Origin: Fimenecus sp052273625
GTDB taxonomy: Bacteria; Bacillota; Clostridia; Oscillospirales; Acutalibacteraceae
Length of the DNA: 64,000 bases
Assembly (NCBI GenBank): GCA_052273625.1
Contig: DAVZHW010000001.1
Coordinates: 124,001-188,000, forward strand
Direction of reading: 5' to 3'
Part shown: positions 24,821 to 33,212 of the stretch, in pieces
Layout of the letters: each line of letters opens with the position of its first letter
Numbering within the stretch: position 1 is the first letter of the stretch
The notes under the pieces: model-generated
The model's input: only the letters and a program-made list of their open reading frames with translations
The model's database searches: none
Told to the model about the DNA's origin: nothing
Made by a program: the position numbers and the translations under genes

Positions 24821-27490
24821 ATGAAACACTATCTCAGCACGCCGGAAGAAGTGTTCAAGGAAACGAGCTCTTCGGAAAAAGGTCTGACTTCCGAGCAGGC
24901 ACAAAAGAGGCTTGAGGAAAACGGAAAAAACCGTCTTGAAGAGGGCAAGAAAAAGTCTGTAATCAGACGCCTTTTAGAGCAGTTTGCCGACCCTATGATA
25001 ATCATTCTTATCGTTGCGGCAGCAATCTCGGGTATCACAGCGGCATTTGAGGGAGGATTTCCGTCAGATGTAATAATTATTCTTTTTGTAGTAATTTTGA
25101 ATGCGATACTCGGCGTTGTTCAGGAAAGCAAGGCTGAAAAAGCGATTGAAGCGTTGCAGGAAATGGCGGCGGCAACCTCAAAGGTTGAGCGTGACGGCAA
25201 GGTTATGCAGATTAAGAGCGAAGACCTTGTTGTAGGTGATGTGATTATTCTCGAAGCGGGAGATGCGGTCCCTGCCGACGCAAGAATAATTGAAAGCGCA
25301 AGTCTTAAAATCGAAGAGGCGGCGTTGACAGGCGAGTCCGTTCCTGTAAATAAGTTTATAGACATTATCAACCTTAAGGACAGCGAGAAAGATGTTCCGC
25401 TCGGCGACCGTAAGAATATGATGTATATGGGTTCATCTGTTGTTTACGGACGAGGCAGAGCAGTTGTTACGGCAACGGGTATGGATACCGAAATGGGTAA
25501 AATCGCAGGTGCTTTGGCTCAGGCTCAGGACGGACAAACTCCCTTGCAGAAAAAACTTGCACAGCTTAGTAAGATATTAAGCTTTATAGTAATCGGTATT
25601 TGTGCGGTAATTTTCGCAATCGGTATAATCAGAGAGCTTGTTACAGGCAATCAGATAGGACTTGAATTCCTGCTTGATACCTTTATGATAGCGGTTTCGC
25701 TTGCTGTTGCGGCAATCCCCGAGGGACTTGCGGCTGTTGTAACCGTCGTGCTTTCAATCGGCGTTACCAATATGTCAAAGAAAAACGCTATTATAAGAAA
25801 GCTTACCGCTGTTGAAACCTTGGGCTGTGCACAGATTATCTGCTCGGATAAGACAGGTACTCTTACACAGAACAAAATGACGGTTGTTGAGCATTACGGC
25901 GACGACGAAAAAATGCTTGCAACGGGTATGGCTCTTTGTACTGATGTCAATATTGACGAAAACAAAGAGATAATCGGAGAGCCTACCGAGGCTGCGCTTG
26001 TAGCTTATGCACTTACTCTTGATTTGAACAAAAACGATCTTTCAAAGAGCGAGCCGAGAGTTGCGGAAGCACCGTTTGACTCAATGAGAAAGATGATGTC
26101 AACCGTTCACTCAAAAGACGGCGCATACATTCAATATACAAAGGGCGCACCCGACGAGGTATTGAAGTGCTGCACTAAGATTTTGAAGGACGGCAAAATC
26201 AGAGATATTACCGAAGCGGACAGAACGGAAATTCTCAAAAAGAACAAGGAATATGCCGACAGAGCGTTGCGTGTCCTTGCTTGCAGCTTTAAGGAGCTTT
26301 CCGAAATTCCTGCCGACCAAAGCCCCGAGGCACTTGAAAAAGACCTTGTTTTCTGCGGACTTGTCGGTATGATTGACCCCGTAAGACCCGAGGTCAAGGC
26401 GGCAATCGAGGAATGCAGAACTGCGGGCATCAGACCGATTATGATTACGGGCGACCACAAGGATACGGCTACGGCTATCGCAATGGAGCTTGGAATAATC
26501 GACAGCCCCGACGCTGCAATCACAGGCGCACAGCTCAACGAAATTTCAGACGAGGATTTTGAAAAGGATGTCGAAAAGTATTCTGTTTATGCAAGAGTTC
26601 AGCCCGAGCATAAGGTAAGAATTGTAAACGCTTGGAAAAAGCGTGGTATGATTACCGCAATGACGGGCGACGGCGTAAACGACGCACCTTCGATTAAGAG
26701 TGCCGATATCGGCGTCGGAATGGGCATCACAGGCACGGATGTTACAAAGAACGTTGCGGATATGGTGCTTGCCGATGATAACTTTGCGACAATCGTTTCG
26801 GCGGTTGAAGAGGGCAGAAGAATTTACGATAATATCCGTAAATCTATTCAGTTCTTGCTTGCATCAAACCTAAGCGAAGTACTTTCAATTTTCTTTGCAA
26901 ACCTTTTGGGCTTTACAATTTTGAAGCCTGTTCATCTTCTTTGGATTAACCTTGTAACCGACTGCTTCCCTGCTCTTGCGCTTGCAATGGAAAAGAGCGA
27001 GAAGAATATAATGAGTCGTCCTCCGAGAAATTCAAAGGACGGTATATTCTCCGGCGGCGTAGGCTTTGATATTTTCTATCAGGGCGTATTTGTAACAGGT
27101 CTTACGCTTGCGGCGTACTTTATCGGTCACTATATCGAAGCGGGCGTTTGGGAAATCACAAACTCTCCCGACGGTATGACAATGGCATTCCTCACAATGA
27201 GTATGTGTGAAATTTTCCACGCACTCAATATGCGTTCGCAGAGAGGCTCTACCGTTGCAATGACCTTTAGGGGCAGCCACAATATATACCTTTTCGGTTC
27301 ATGCCTTATGTCGCTTTTGATGACAACGATTGTAATTTATGTTCCGTTCCTTGCAAATGCATTTGACTTCCAGCCGATAGATTTGATGGAATATGCGGTT
27401 GCACTTGCACTTGCGTTTGCTATCATTCCGCTTGTTGAAATCGTTAAGGCGATTGAAAGAGCAGTTGACAAAAGAAAAGTGAAGAAATAA
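24821..27490 (+). CDS. P-type cation-translocating ATPase (Ca2+/Mn2+ type), riboswitch-controlled
   Basis: The 889-residue P-type II ATPase has an N-terminal cation-ATPase domain and ALTGESVP actuator loop. The membrane segment VAAIPEGLAAVVTVVLSIGV contains the PEGL motif. The phosphorylated Asp 343 is in CSDKTGTLTQN, the nucleotide site KGAPDEVL and the hinge MTGDGVNDAPS. The C-terminal half of the membrane region ends in a KKR tail. By sequence it is annotated as calcium-transporting, but the upstream Mn2+ riboswitch argues that it exports Mn2+, as for YoaB-type ATPases. Localised in the cytoplasmic membrane; it prevents manganese toxicity (inference). Confidence 0.93.
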   Translation: MKHYLSTPEEVFKETSSSEKGLTSEQAQKRLEENGKNRLEEGKKKSVIRRLLEQFADPMIIILIVAAAISGITAAFEGGFPSDVIIILFVVILNAILGVVQESKAEKAIEALQEMAAATSKVERDGKVMQIKSEDLVVGDVIILEAGDAVPADARIIESASLKIEEAALTGESVPVNKFIDIINLKDSEKDVPLGDRKNMMYMGSSVVYGRGRAVVTATGMDTEMGKIAGALAQAQDGQTPLQKKLAQLSKILSFIVIGICAVIFAIGIIRELVTGNQIGLEFLLDTFMIAVSLAVAAIPEGLAAVVTVVLSIGVTNMSKKNAIIRKLTAVETLGCAQIICSDKTGTLTQNKMTVVEHYGDDEKMLATGMALCTDVNIDENKEIIGEPTEAALVAYALTLDLNKNDLSKSEPRVAEAPFDSMRKMMSTVHSKDGAYIQYTKGAPDEVLKCCTKILKDGKIRDITEADRTEILKKNKEYADRALRVLACSFKELSEIPADQSPEALEKDLVFCGLVGMIDPVRPEVKAAIEECRTAGIRPIMITGDHKDTATAIAMELGIIDSPDAAITGAQLNEISDEDFEKDVEKYSVYARVQPEHKVRIVNAWKKRGMITAMTGDGVNDAPSIKSADIGVGMGITGTDVTKNVADMVLADDNFATIVSAVEEGRRIYDNIRKSIQFLLASNLSEVLSIFFANLLGFTILKPVHLLWINLVTDCFPALALAMEKSEKNIMSRPPRNSKDGIFSGGVGFDIFYQGVFVTGLTLAAYFIGHYIEAGVWEITNSPDGMTMAFLTMSMCEIFHALNMRSQRGSTVAMTFRGSHNIYLFGSCLMSLLMTTIVIYVPFLANAFDFQPIDLMEYAVALALAFAIIPLVEIVKAIERAVDKRKVKK

Positions 27491-27508
27491 TCACAGTAAT
27501 AGCAATAA

Positions 27509-27560
27509 GCCTCCCTTGTGTAAAGGGAGGTGTTGAGCGAAGCGAAACGGAGGGATTGTT
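27509..27560 (+). repeat. Left terminal inverted repeat of the DUF559 element
   Basis: Its outer 19-base hairpin core, a 20-base degenerate internal palindrome, and inner block GAGGGATTGTT are all mirrored at the right end. The GGAGGG of the inner block serves the TTG start at 27561. Confidence 0.85.
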
Positions 27561-27932
27561 TTGTTAGATAGAAAGCATAATCACAACCTTGTCGCAAACG
27601 CAAAGGACTTGCGCAAGAATATGACAAAGGAAGAATCTCACCTGTGGTATGATTTTCTTAAAACCTATCCTATTCGTTTTCAAAGACAAAAGATAATCGG
27701 TAAATATATTGTAGATTTTTATTCCGCAAAGATGAATTTAGTTATTGAACTTGACGGGTCTCAGCACTTTGAGGATCAAGGAATTGAATATGATGCCGAA
27801 CGAACAAAATACTTGGAACGATATGGCTTGACCGTAATCCGAATTCCAAACAATGAAATAAATTATAATTTTGACGGTGTTTGTGAATATATAGATAATT
27901 ATATTAAACAATCCCTCAGTCGTCAAAAATGA
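27561..27932 (+). CDS. DUF559 (Vsr-like PD-(D/E)XK) endonuclease-domain protein
   Basis: The 123-residue protein starts with TTG (27561) using GGAGGG from the left inverted repeat. It has the DUF559 pattern: LRKNMTKEESHLWYDFL, then FQRQKIIGKYIVDFYSAK with catalytic Asp 52, followed by MNLVIELDGSQH with Glu 63, Asp 65 and His 69, the core of Vsr-type and restriction-like nucleases. The ending NPDNEINYNFDGVCEYI-like stretch (residues about 98-113) completes the domain. Such genes occur widely and often in repeats; whether this one nicks DNA to mobilise its element is inference. Its end and start lie in the repeats, so gene and element are one unit. Confidence 0.9.
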   Translation: MLDRKHNHNLVANAKDLRKNMTKEESHLWYDFLKTYPIRFQRQKIIGKYIVDFYSAKMNLVIELDGSQHFEDQGIEYDAERTKYLERYGLTVIRIPNNEINYNFDGVCEYIDNYIKQSLSRQK

Positions 27933-27961
27933 CGACAGCTCCCTTTACACAAGGGAGCCTG
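27907..27961 (-). repeat. Right terminal inverted repeat of the DUF559 element
   Basis: It mirrors the left repeat, with inner block AACAATCCCTC (27907-27917), a perfect small hairpin (CGTCAAAAATGACG) and the 19-base outer core (27939-27957). Confidence 0.85.
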
Positions 27962-27974
27962 AAAGAACAACAAA

Positions 27975-28006
27975 AAACGCACTCGCTAAACCGAGTGCGT
28001 TTAATT
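27975..28006 (-). terminator. Intrinsic terminator after gatB
   Basis: AAACGCACTCG (27975-27985) pairs with CGAGTGCGTTT (27992-28002), an 11-bp stem. On the minus strand it is followed by six Ts and lies just past the gatB stop. Confidence 0.85.
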
Positions 28007-28021
28007 TTGCTTTGTTTATTA

Positions 28022-29452
28022 TCAGCCCAAAATCTCTTTAAGGATTTTTTGAACCTCCTGTGCAGGTGCTTTGCCCTTGAGAGCACGCATTGCCTGACCC
28101 ATAATATAGCCCATTGCCTGCGTTTTGCCTGCCTTGTATTCGGAAACACTCTTTTCATTTTCAGCGATAACCTGCTCAATTATCGGTCTTAAAGCCGAGA
28201 GGTCGGTTACCTGCGCAAGATTGTTTTCCTCAACATATTTCTCGGGGTTAACGCCGTCTGTGAATACCTTTTCAAGCACCTTTTTACCTGTTCCACGGTT
28301 AATCTTATTTGACTTAACCATATTTATTATAGATGCAAGATCCTCGGGCTTCAACGGATTGTTTTCGGTAAGCGTTGCGCTGTCATTGAGAAGCTTCATA
28401 ACTTCACCCATTATCCAGTTGGCAACATCTTTCGGGGAATTGCACTTTTCGAGGGTGCTCTCAAAGAATTTAACAAGTGCAATGTCGCCCGTGATAATTC
28501 CCGTGTCGTACTCGGGAAGTCCAAGCTCGTTCAAATAACGCTCTCTCTTTTCCTCGGGAAGCTCGGGCATTGTCGATTTGATTTCTTCGATTTGCTCGTC
28601 GGAAATTTCAATCGGCGGAAGGTCGGGCTCGGGGAAATACTTATAGTCCTGAGCGTCCTCTTTTGAACGCATTGCGTAGCTGTAGCCATTGTTATCGTCC
28701 CAACGGCGAGTTTCCTGAACGACTTTTTCGCCGTCCTCAAGAAGCTCAATCTGCCTCTGCGCCTCATAAGCGATTGCCCTTTCGATAGCGTGGAAAGAGT
28801 TCAAGTTCTTCATTTCGGTTCTTGTTCCGAATTCAGCTTGACCTTTAGGTCTTACCGAAAGGTTTACGTCGGCACGAAGTGAACCCTCTTGCATTTTACA
28901 GTCGGAAACGCCCGTGTATTGAAGAATTGCACGAAGTTTTGAAAGGTAGTCGATAACTTCTTCCGCACTTCTGAAATCGGGTTCGGATACAATTTCAAGC
29001 AACGGCACACCGCAGCGGTTGTAGTCAACGAGCGTGCAATCCTCGAACTCGTCGTGAATAAGCTTGCCTGCATCCTCCTCCATATGAATTTCATGGATGC
29101 CGATTTTTTTCTTTTCCCCGTCCTTTGTATTGACTTCTATATAGCCGTTTCTGCAAATCGGGAGATAAAGCTGTGAAATCTGATAAGCCTTAGGCAAATC
29201 GGGGTAGAAGTAGTTTTTTCTGTCAAATTTATTGTTCTGTGTGATTGTGCAGTTTGTTGCAACGCCCGTGCGGATAGCGAACTCAACCACTCTCTTATTG
29301 AGAAGCGGTAAAGTACCGGGCATACCCGAACAAATCTCGCAAACATGAGTGTTTGGCTCTCCGCCGAACTCGGTTGAACAGCCACAGAATATTTTGGTTT
29401 TGGTTGCAAGCTCGGTATGAACTTCAAGTCCCATTACTATTTCCCATTCCAT
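28022..29452 (-). CDS. gatB: Aspartyl/glutamyl-tRNA amidotransferase subunit B
   Basis: The 476-residue subunit starts EWEIVMGLEVHTELATKTKIFCGC. The GatB catalytic half binds the mischarged tRNA end and transfers ammonia to Glu-tRNA-Gln or Asp-tRNA-Asn; its C-terminal YqeY-like tail (ALKGKAPAQEVQKILKEIL) is present. Zinc-site Cys residues (CGCSTEFGGEPNTHVCEICSGMPG) are intact. Ribosome binding site AAGGAGGAC on the minus strand fixes the start. Third gene of gatC-gatA-gatB. Confidence 0.96.
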   Translation of the reverse strand: MEWEIVMGLEVHTELATKTKIFCGCSTEFGGEPNTHVCEICSGMPGTLPLLNKRVVEFAIRTGVATNCTITQNNKFDRKNYFYPDLPKAYQISQLYLPICRNGYIEVNTKDGEKKKIGIHEIHMEEDAGKLIHDEFEDCTLVDYNRCGVPLLEIVSEPDFRSAEEVIDYLSKLRAILQYTGVSDCKMQEGSLRADVNLSVRPKGQAEFGTRTEMKNLNSFHAIERAIAYEAQRQIELLEDGEKVVQETRRWDDNNGYSYAMRSKEDAQDYKYFPEPDLPPIEISDEQIEEIKSTMPELPEEKRERYLNELGLPEYDTGIITGDIALVKFFESTLEKCNSPKDVANWIMGEVMKLLNDSATLTENNPLKPEDLASIINMVKSNKINRGTGKKVLEKVFTDGVNPEKYVEENNLAQVTDLSALRPIIEQVIAENEKSVSEYKAGKTQAMGYIMGQAMRALKGKAPAQEVQKILKEILG

Positions 29453-29464
29453 AGTCTGTCCTCC

Positions 29465-30931
29465 TTAATCCAATGTCGGCAATTTTTTGTGATAATCGGT
29501 TGCGTTTTGGAATGCCTTTGCCGCACTCATTATATCCGCCTCGCAGAACGGTTTTCCGATAAGCTGCATACCGATAGGCATACCGTCAGCGTCAAATCCG
29601 CAGGGTGCGGAGAAAGACGGGAGACCTGCAATGTTTATCATCACCGTATAAATATCGCCGAGGTACATTTTAAGCGGGTCGGAAAGGCTTTCGCCCATTT
29701 TAAGCGCTGTTGTCGGTGCAACGGGGCCTAAAATCATATCGAACTTTTCAAACGCATCGAAAAACGCATTTTGAATAAGCTTTTTAGCTTTAAGCGCTTT
29801 GTTATAATAAGCGTCATAATATCCGGAAGAAAGAACGAAGTTGCCGAGCATAATTCTGCGCTTAACTTCCATTCCAAAACCCTCGGAACGGCTCATAACA
29901 TATCTGTCTAAAAGATTTTCGCTGTTCTTTGAGGAATAACCGTACTTTATGCCGTCATATCTTGAAAGGTTTGAGCAAGCTTCTGCGCAAGCGATAATGT
30001 AATATGTCGGAATTGCATATTTAGCAATCGGCATTTTGAACATTTTAACCTCTGCACCGAGTTCACGGAATTTGTCAGCGGCAGCAAGGATAGACGCCTT
30101 AACATCTTCGTTGATACCCTCACCGAGATAATCCTCGGGGATACCGATTTTCTTGCCCTTTATTTCTCCGCTTACAGCCTTGTCAAAATCAAATTTGTCA
30201 TAGACCATGGAAGTACCGTCTTTTTCATCTTTTCCCTGAATTACAGAGAAAAGTGCGGCACAGTCGTCAACGTTCTTGCCGATAGGGCCGATTTGGTCGA
30301 GTGACGAAGCGTAAGCGACGAGTCCGTAACGGGAAACAGCACCGTAAGTAGGCTTGAGTCCCGTTACACCACAGAAAGAACAGGGCTGACGGATTGAACC
30401 GCCTGTATCCGAGCCGAGCGTTACCGGTGCAAGCTTTGAAGCAACGGCAGCCGCCGCACCGCCCGAGCTTCCGCCGGGAACCTTTTCAACGTCCCACGGA
30501 TTATGAGTGACACCTGAGGCAGAAGTTTCGGTTGTGCTTCCCATAGCGAACTCATCCATATTGAGCTTGCCGATAACAACCATACCCTCGTCATTAAGGC
30601 GATTGATTACGGTTGCGTTGTATGTCGGAATAAAGTTTTCAAGGATTTTTGACGAGCAGGTTGTAAGAATATCCTTTGTACAGATATTATCTTTTACGCC
30701 AATCGGCACGCCTGCAAGTCTGCCCGTGTACTTTCCGCTGTCAATACCCTGCTGAACTTCTTTTGCTCTTTTAAGAGCCTCGTCCTTGCAAACGGTATTA
30801 TAGCAGTGGAGCTCTGTATCGTATTTGTCAATGGCGTCGAAAAAGGCGTTGACAGCCTCTTCGACGGTTATTTCTTTGTTTTTTATGGCAGTTGAAATTT
30901 CAAGTGCCGTCATTTCACAAATATTTTTCAT
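29465..30931 (-). CDS. gatA: Aspartyl/glutamyl-tRNA amidotransferase subunit A
   Basis: The 488-residue amidase-signature enzyme releases ammonia from glutamine. The Lys-cisSer-Ser triad lies in the region GVKDNICT (Lys) and PGGSSGGAAAAVA plus LGSDTGGSIRQP. Start 30931 (MKNICEM) is chosen because GAGGTG (30938-30943 on the minus strand) precedes it; the ORF's upstream ATG (30949) would overlap gatC. It is in one operon with gatC (10 bases upstream) and gatB (12 bases downstream). Confidence 0.96.
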   Translation of the reverse strand: MKNICEMTALEISTAIKNKEITVEEAVNAFFDAIDKYDTELHCYNTVCKDEALKRAKEVQQGIDSGKYTGRLAGVPIGVKDNICTKDILTTCSSKILENFIPTYNATVINRLNDEGMVVIGKLNMDEFAMGSTTETSASGVTHNPWDVEKVPGGSSGGAAAAVASKLAPVTLGSDTGGSIRQPCSFCGVTGLKPTYGAVSRYGLVAYASSLDQIGPIGKNVDDCAALFSVIQGKDEKDGTSMVYDKFDFDKAVSGEIKGKKIGIPEDYLGEGINEDVKASILAAADKFRELGAEVKMFKMPIAKYAIPTYYIIACAEACSNLSRYDGIKYGYSSKNSENLLDRYVMSRSEGFGMEVKRRIMLGNFVLSSGYYDAYYNKALKAKKLIQNAFFDAFEKFDMILGPVAPTTALKMGESLSDPLKMYLGDIYTVMINIAGLPSFSAPCGFDADGMPIGMQLIGKPFCEADIMSAAKAFQNATDYHKKLPTLD

Positions 30932-30941
30932 GTTTTGCACC

Positions 30942-31229
30942 TCATTCAACTGTTTTCGGAACTACAAAGCAACCGTCTTTGCTGTCGGGTGCGTTTTTGA
31001 GTATGTTTTCCGTATCCGCCTTGTTTGTTACGATGTCGTCACGCATTACGTTTGCAACGGGGAATGAGTGTGAAGCAGGCTCGATTCCGTCGGTGTCAAG
31101 CTCGTTGAGCGTGTCAATATAAGTAAGAATGTCCTGAAGATCCTTTTCGGCAGCGACCTTTTCCTCTTCGGTAAGTCTGATTCTGCCGAGTTTTTCAAGA
31201 TATTCTACAAGGTTTCTGTCTATCGTCAT
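30942..31229 (-). CDS. gatC: Aspartyl/glutamyl-tRNA amidotransferase subunit C
   Basis: The 95-residue small subunit (MTIDRNLVEYLEKLGRIRLTEEEKVAAEKDLQDILTYI...) wraps around GatA and GatB in the heterotrimer. SHSFPVANVMRDDIV is the conserved GatC centre. It has AAGGTGAT as ribosome binding site and starts the gatCAB operon 17 bases downstream of aspS. Confidence 0.95.
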   Translation of the reverse strand: MTIDRNLVEYLEKLGRIRLTEEEKVAAEKDLQDILTYIDTLNELDTDGIEPASHSFPVANVMRDDIVTNKADTENILKNAPDSKDGCFVVPKTVE

Positions 31230-31246
31230 TTATATCACCTTATGAG

Positions 31247-32998
31247 TTATTTTTCGGGAATGGGACGGCGAAGCTTGATGTGAACCTCACGAAGCTGTTG
31301 CTCTGTAACGGTGTTCGGTGCGCCGAGAAGCATATCCTGTGCGTTTGAGTTCATCGGGAAAGCGATGATTTCACGGATGTTTTCTTCGTCTTTAAGAAGC
31401 ATTATCATTCTGTCAACACCGGGCGCCATACCTGCGTGAGGCGGAGCGCCATAGTGGAATGCTCTGAACAAAGCACCGAAACGCTTAGCAACCTCGTCCT
31501 CCGAGTAGCCTGCAAGCTCAAACGCCTTAATCATTATATCGGGGCGGTGGTTACGAACTGCGCCCGAGGAGAGCTCAACGCCGTTGCAGACAATATCGTA
31601 CTGATAAGCCTTGATTGTAAGCGGATCCTGATTGAGAAGTGCGTCCATACCGCCCTGAGGCATTGAGAACGGGTTGTGAGTAAAGTCAAGCTTGCCCTCG
31701 TCGTTCTTCTCATACATCGGGAAGTCTGTGATGAAGCACATATCAAATCTGTTCTTATCGATTATGTCAAGACGCTCGCCGAGAGCAGTTCTTACCTGAC
31801 CTGCAAGGGTATTAACAACCTTTATATTGTCGCAAATAAAGAACAGGGTATCATCTGTTTTAAGCTTGAGCATCGAAGTAAGCTTCGCTTTCTTTTCAGG
31901 TGTCAGGAACTTGTCAATCGGACCCTTAAATGAGCCATCCTCAAGAACTGTGAGATAGCCAAGACCCTTCATGCCTATATCAAGAGCGTAAGCAAGGAGC
32001 TTTTCAAAGAAGCCCTTTGAGCATTTACCGCAGGGAGCGACAATTCCTCTTACGGGCTTACCCTGAAACGCCTTGAATTCAACATCCGAGAAGAAGTCGG
32101 TCAAATCGTTTATAACAAGCGGATTTCTGAGGTCGGGCTTGTCTGTACCGTATTTGAGCATAGCCTCTTCGAACGGAATTTTAACGAACGGCGCAGGGGA
32201 AACAGTCTTTCCGCCGCCGAACTTTGTAAATGTATCATAGAGAACCTCTTCCGCAACCGCAAAAACGTCCTCTTGTGTTGCAAAAGCCATCTCGAAGTCA
32301 AGCTGATAGAATTCGCCGGGAGAACGGTCTGCTCTTGCGTCCTCATCTCTGAAGCAGGGAGCTATCTGGAAATACTTGTCGAAGCCCGAAACCATAAGCA
32401 GCTGCTTGAACTGCTGAGGAGCCTGAGGCAAAGCATAGAATTTACCCTCGTGCTTTCTTGAGGGGATGATATAGTCTCTTGCGCCCTCGGGAGATGAGCA
32501 GGTAAGAATGGGCGTGTTAATTTCGGGGAAGCCCATGCTCTCCATTTTTCTGCGAAGGAAGCTGACAACCTCCGAACGGAAAAGTATATTGTCATGCATC
32601 TTTTTATTTCTCAAATCAAGGAAACGGTAGGTAAGACGTGAATCCTCTCTCGTATTAACCGAGTCCTCAATTTCGAACGGAAGAGCCTCCGAGCAGGTGC
32701 CGAGAATTTCAAGCTCCGATACCTTTATTTCAAGCTCGCCCGTGGGGATTTTTTTGTTTACGGTGTCCTCATCTCTTTTAACAACCTTGCCTGTAACGGA
32801 TATAACAGACTCCTTGTGCACACCCTGCATAAGTGAGTCGTCGTTTACGACAACCTGAGTAATTCCGTACTGATCTCGCAAATCAATGAAAATAACTCCG
32901 CCGTGATCTCGAACGGTGTCAACCCAACCTGCGAGGCTGACGGTTTTTTCAAGGTCAGCGAGAGTTAATTCGTTACAATTATGCGTTCTGTAAGCCAT
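31247..32998 (-). CDS. aspS: Aspartyl-tRNA synthetase, bacterial type
   Basis: The 583-residue class IIb enzyme has an OB anticodon-binding domain (MAYRTHNCNELTLADLEKTV), motif 2 region CFRDEDARADRSPGEFYQLDFEM, a GAD-type insertion (residues about 290-410) and motif 3 GMAPGVDRMIMLL. With GatCAB directly downstream, and no asparagine or glutaminyl synthetase genes seen here, this AspRS may be non-discriminating and charge tRNA-Asn as well; that is inference. GGAAGGAAT precedes the ATG. No T-box in the upstream gap. Confidence 0.96.
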   Translation of the reverse strand: MAYRTHNCNELTLADLEKTVSLAGWVDTVRDHGGVIFIDLRDQYGITQVVVNDDSLMQGVHKESVISVTGKVVKRDEDTVNKKIPTGELEIKVSELEILGTCSEALPFEIEDSVNTREDSRLTYRFLDLRNKKMHDNILFRSEVVSFLRRKMESMGFPEINTPILTCSSPEGARDYIIPSRKHEGKFYALPQAPQQFKQLLMVSGFDKYFQIAPCFRDEDARADRSPGEFYQLDFEMAFATQEDVFAVAEEVLYDTFTKFGGGKTVSPAPFVKIPFEEAMLKYGTDKPDLRNPLVINDLTDFFSDVEFKAFQGKPVRGIVAPCGKCSKGFFEKLLAYALDIGMKGLGYLTVLEDGSFKGPIDKFLTPEKKAKLTSMLKLKTDDTLFFICDNIKVVNTLAGQVRTALGERLDIIDKNRFDMCFITDFPMYEKNDEGKLDFTHNPFSMPQGGMDALLNQDPLTIKAYQYDIVCNGVELSSGAVRNHRPDIMIKAFELAGYSEDEVAKRFGALFRAFHYGAPPHAGMAPGVDRMIMLLKDEENIREIIAFPMNSNAQDMLLGAPNTVTEQQLREVHIKLRRPIPEK

Positions 32999-33135
32999 TT
33001 AACACATTCCTTCCGATAAATCGGCACTTGCCGAAAATTATATTTTACCTAATTATACAGTTGATAATTATAACACAAGAAATCAATTTTGTATAGTGTT
33101 TTATAAGATATAATACCTATAAATAACGTAAAAAT

Positions 33136-33168
33136 TTGATTGAATTCAGCGTGTAATTATGGTAAAAT
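33136..33168 (+). promoter_or_regulatory. Possible promoter for the 33-kb lipoprotein
   Basis: TTGATT (33136-33141) is followed by TATGGT (33158-33163, 16-base spacer) overlapping TAAAAT (33163-33168). It is AT-rich and tentative. Confidence 0.35.
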
Positions 33169-33212
33169 AAATGATGTATGAATATCCAGGCACAAAATCG
33201 GAGGTTCGGCTT

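Larger units (their letters stand above)
27509..27961 (+). mobile_element. MITE-like inverted-repeat element carrying a DUF559 nuclease gene
   Basis: The unit is delimited by imperfect terminal inverted repeats of about 52-55 bases. The outer 19-base core CTCCCTTGTGTAAAGGGAG (27511-27529) is repeated in inverted orientation at 27939-27957, and the core is itself a hairpin. An inner block GAGGGATTGTT (27550-27560) is likewise inverted at 27907-27917. Between core and inner block each end has a small secondary palindrome, well preserved on the right (CGTCAAAAATGACG). The left repeat supplies GGAGGG as ribosome binding site for the nuclease gene and the right repeat encodes its last residues and stop. 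Confidence 0.8.

Noticed and set aside
27491..28006. Target site duplication at the ends of the DUF559 element
   Set aside because: The flanks (ATAA before, AAAG after) are AT-rich and no convincing duplicated target could be defined, so none is claimed.
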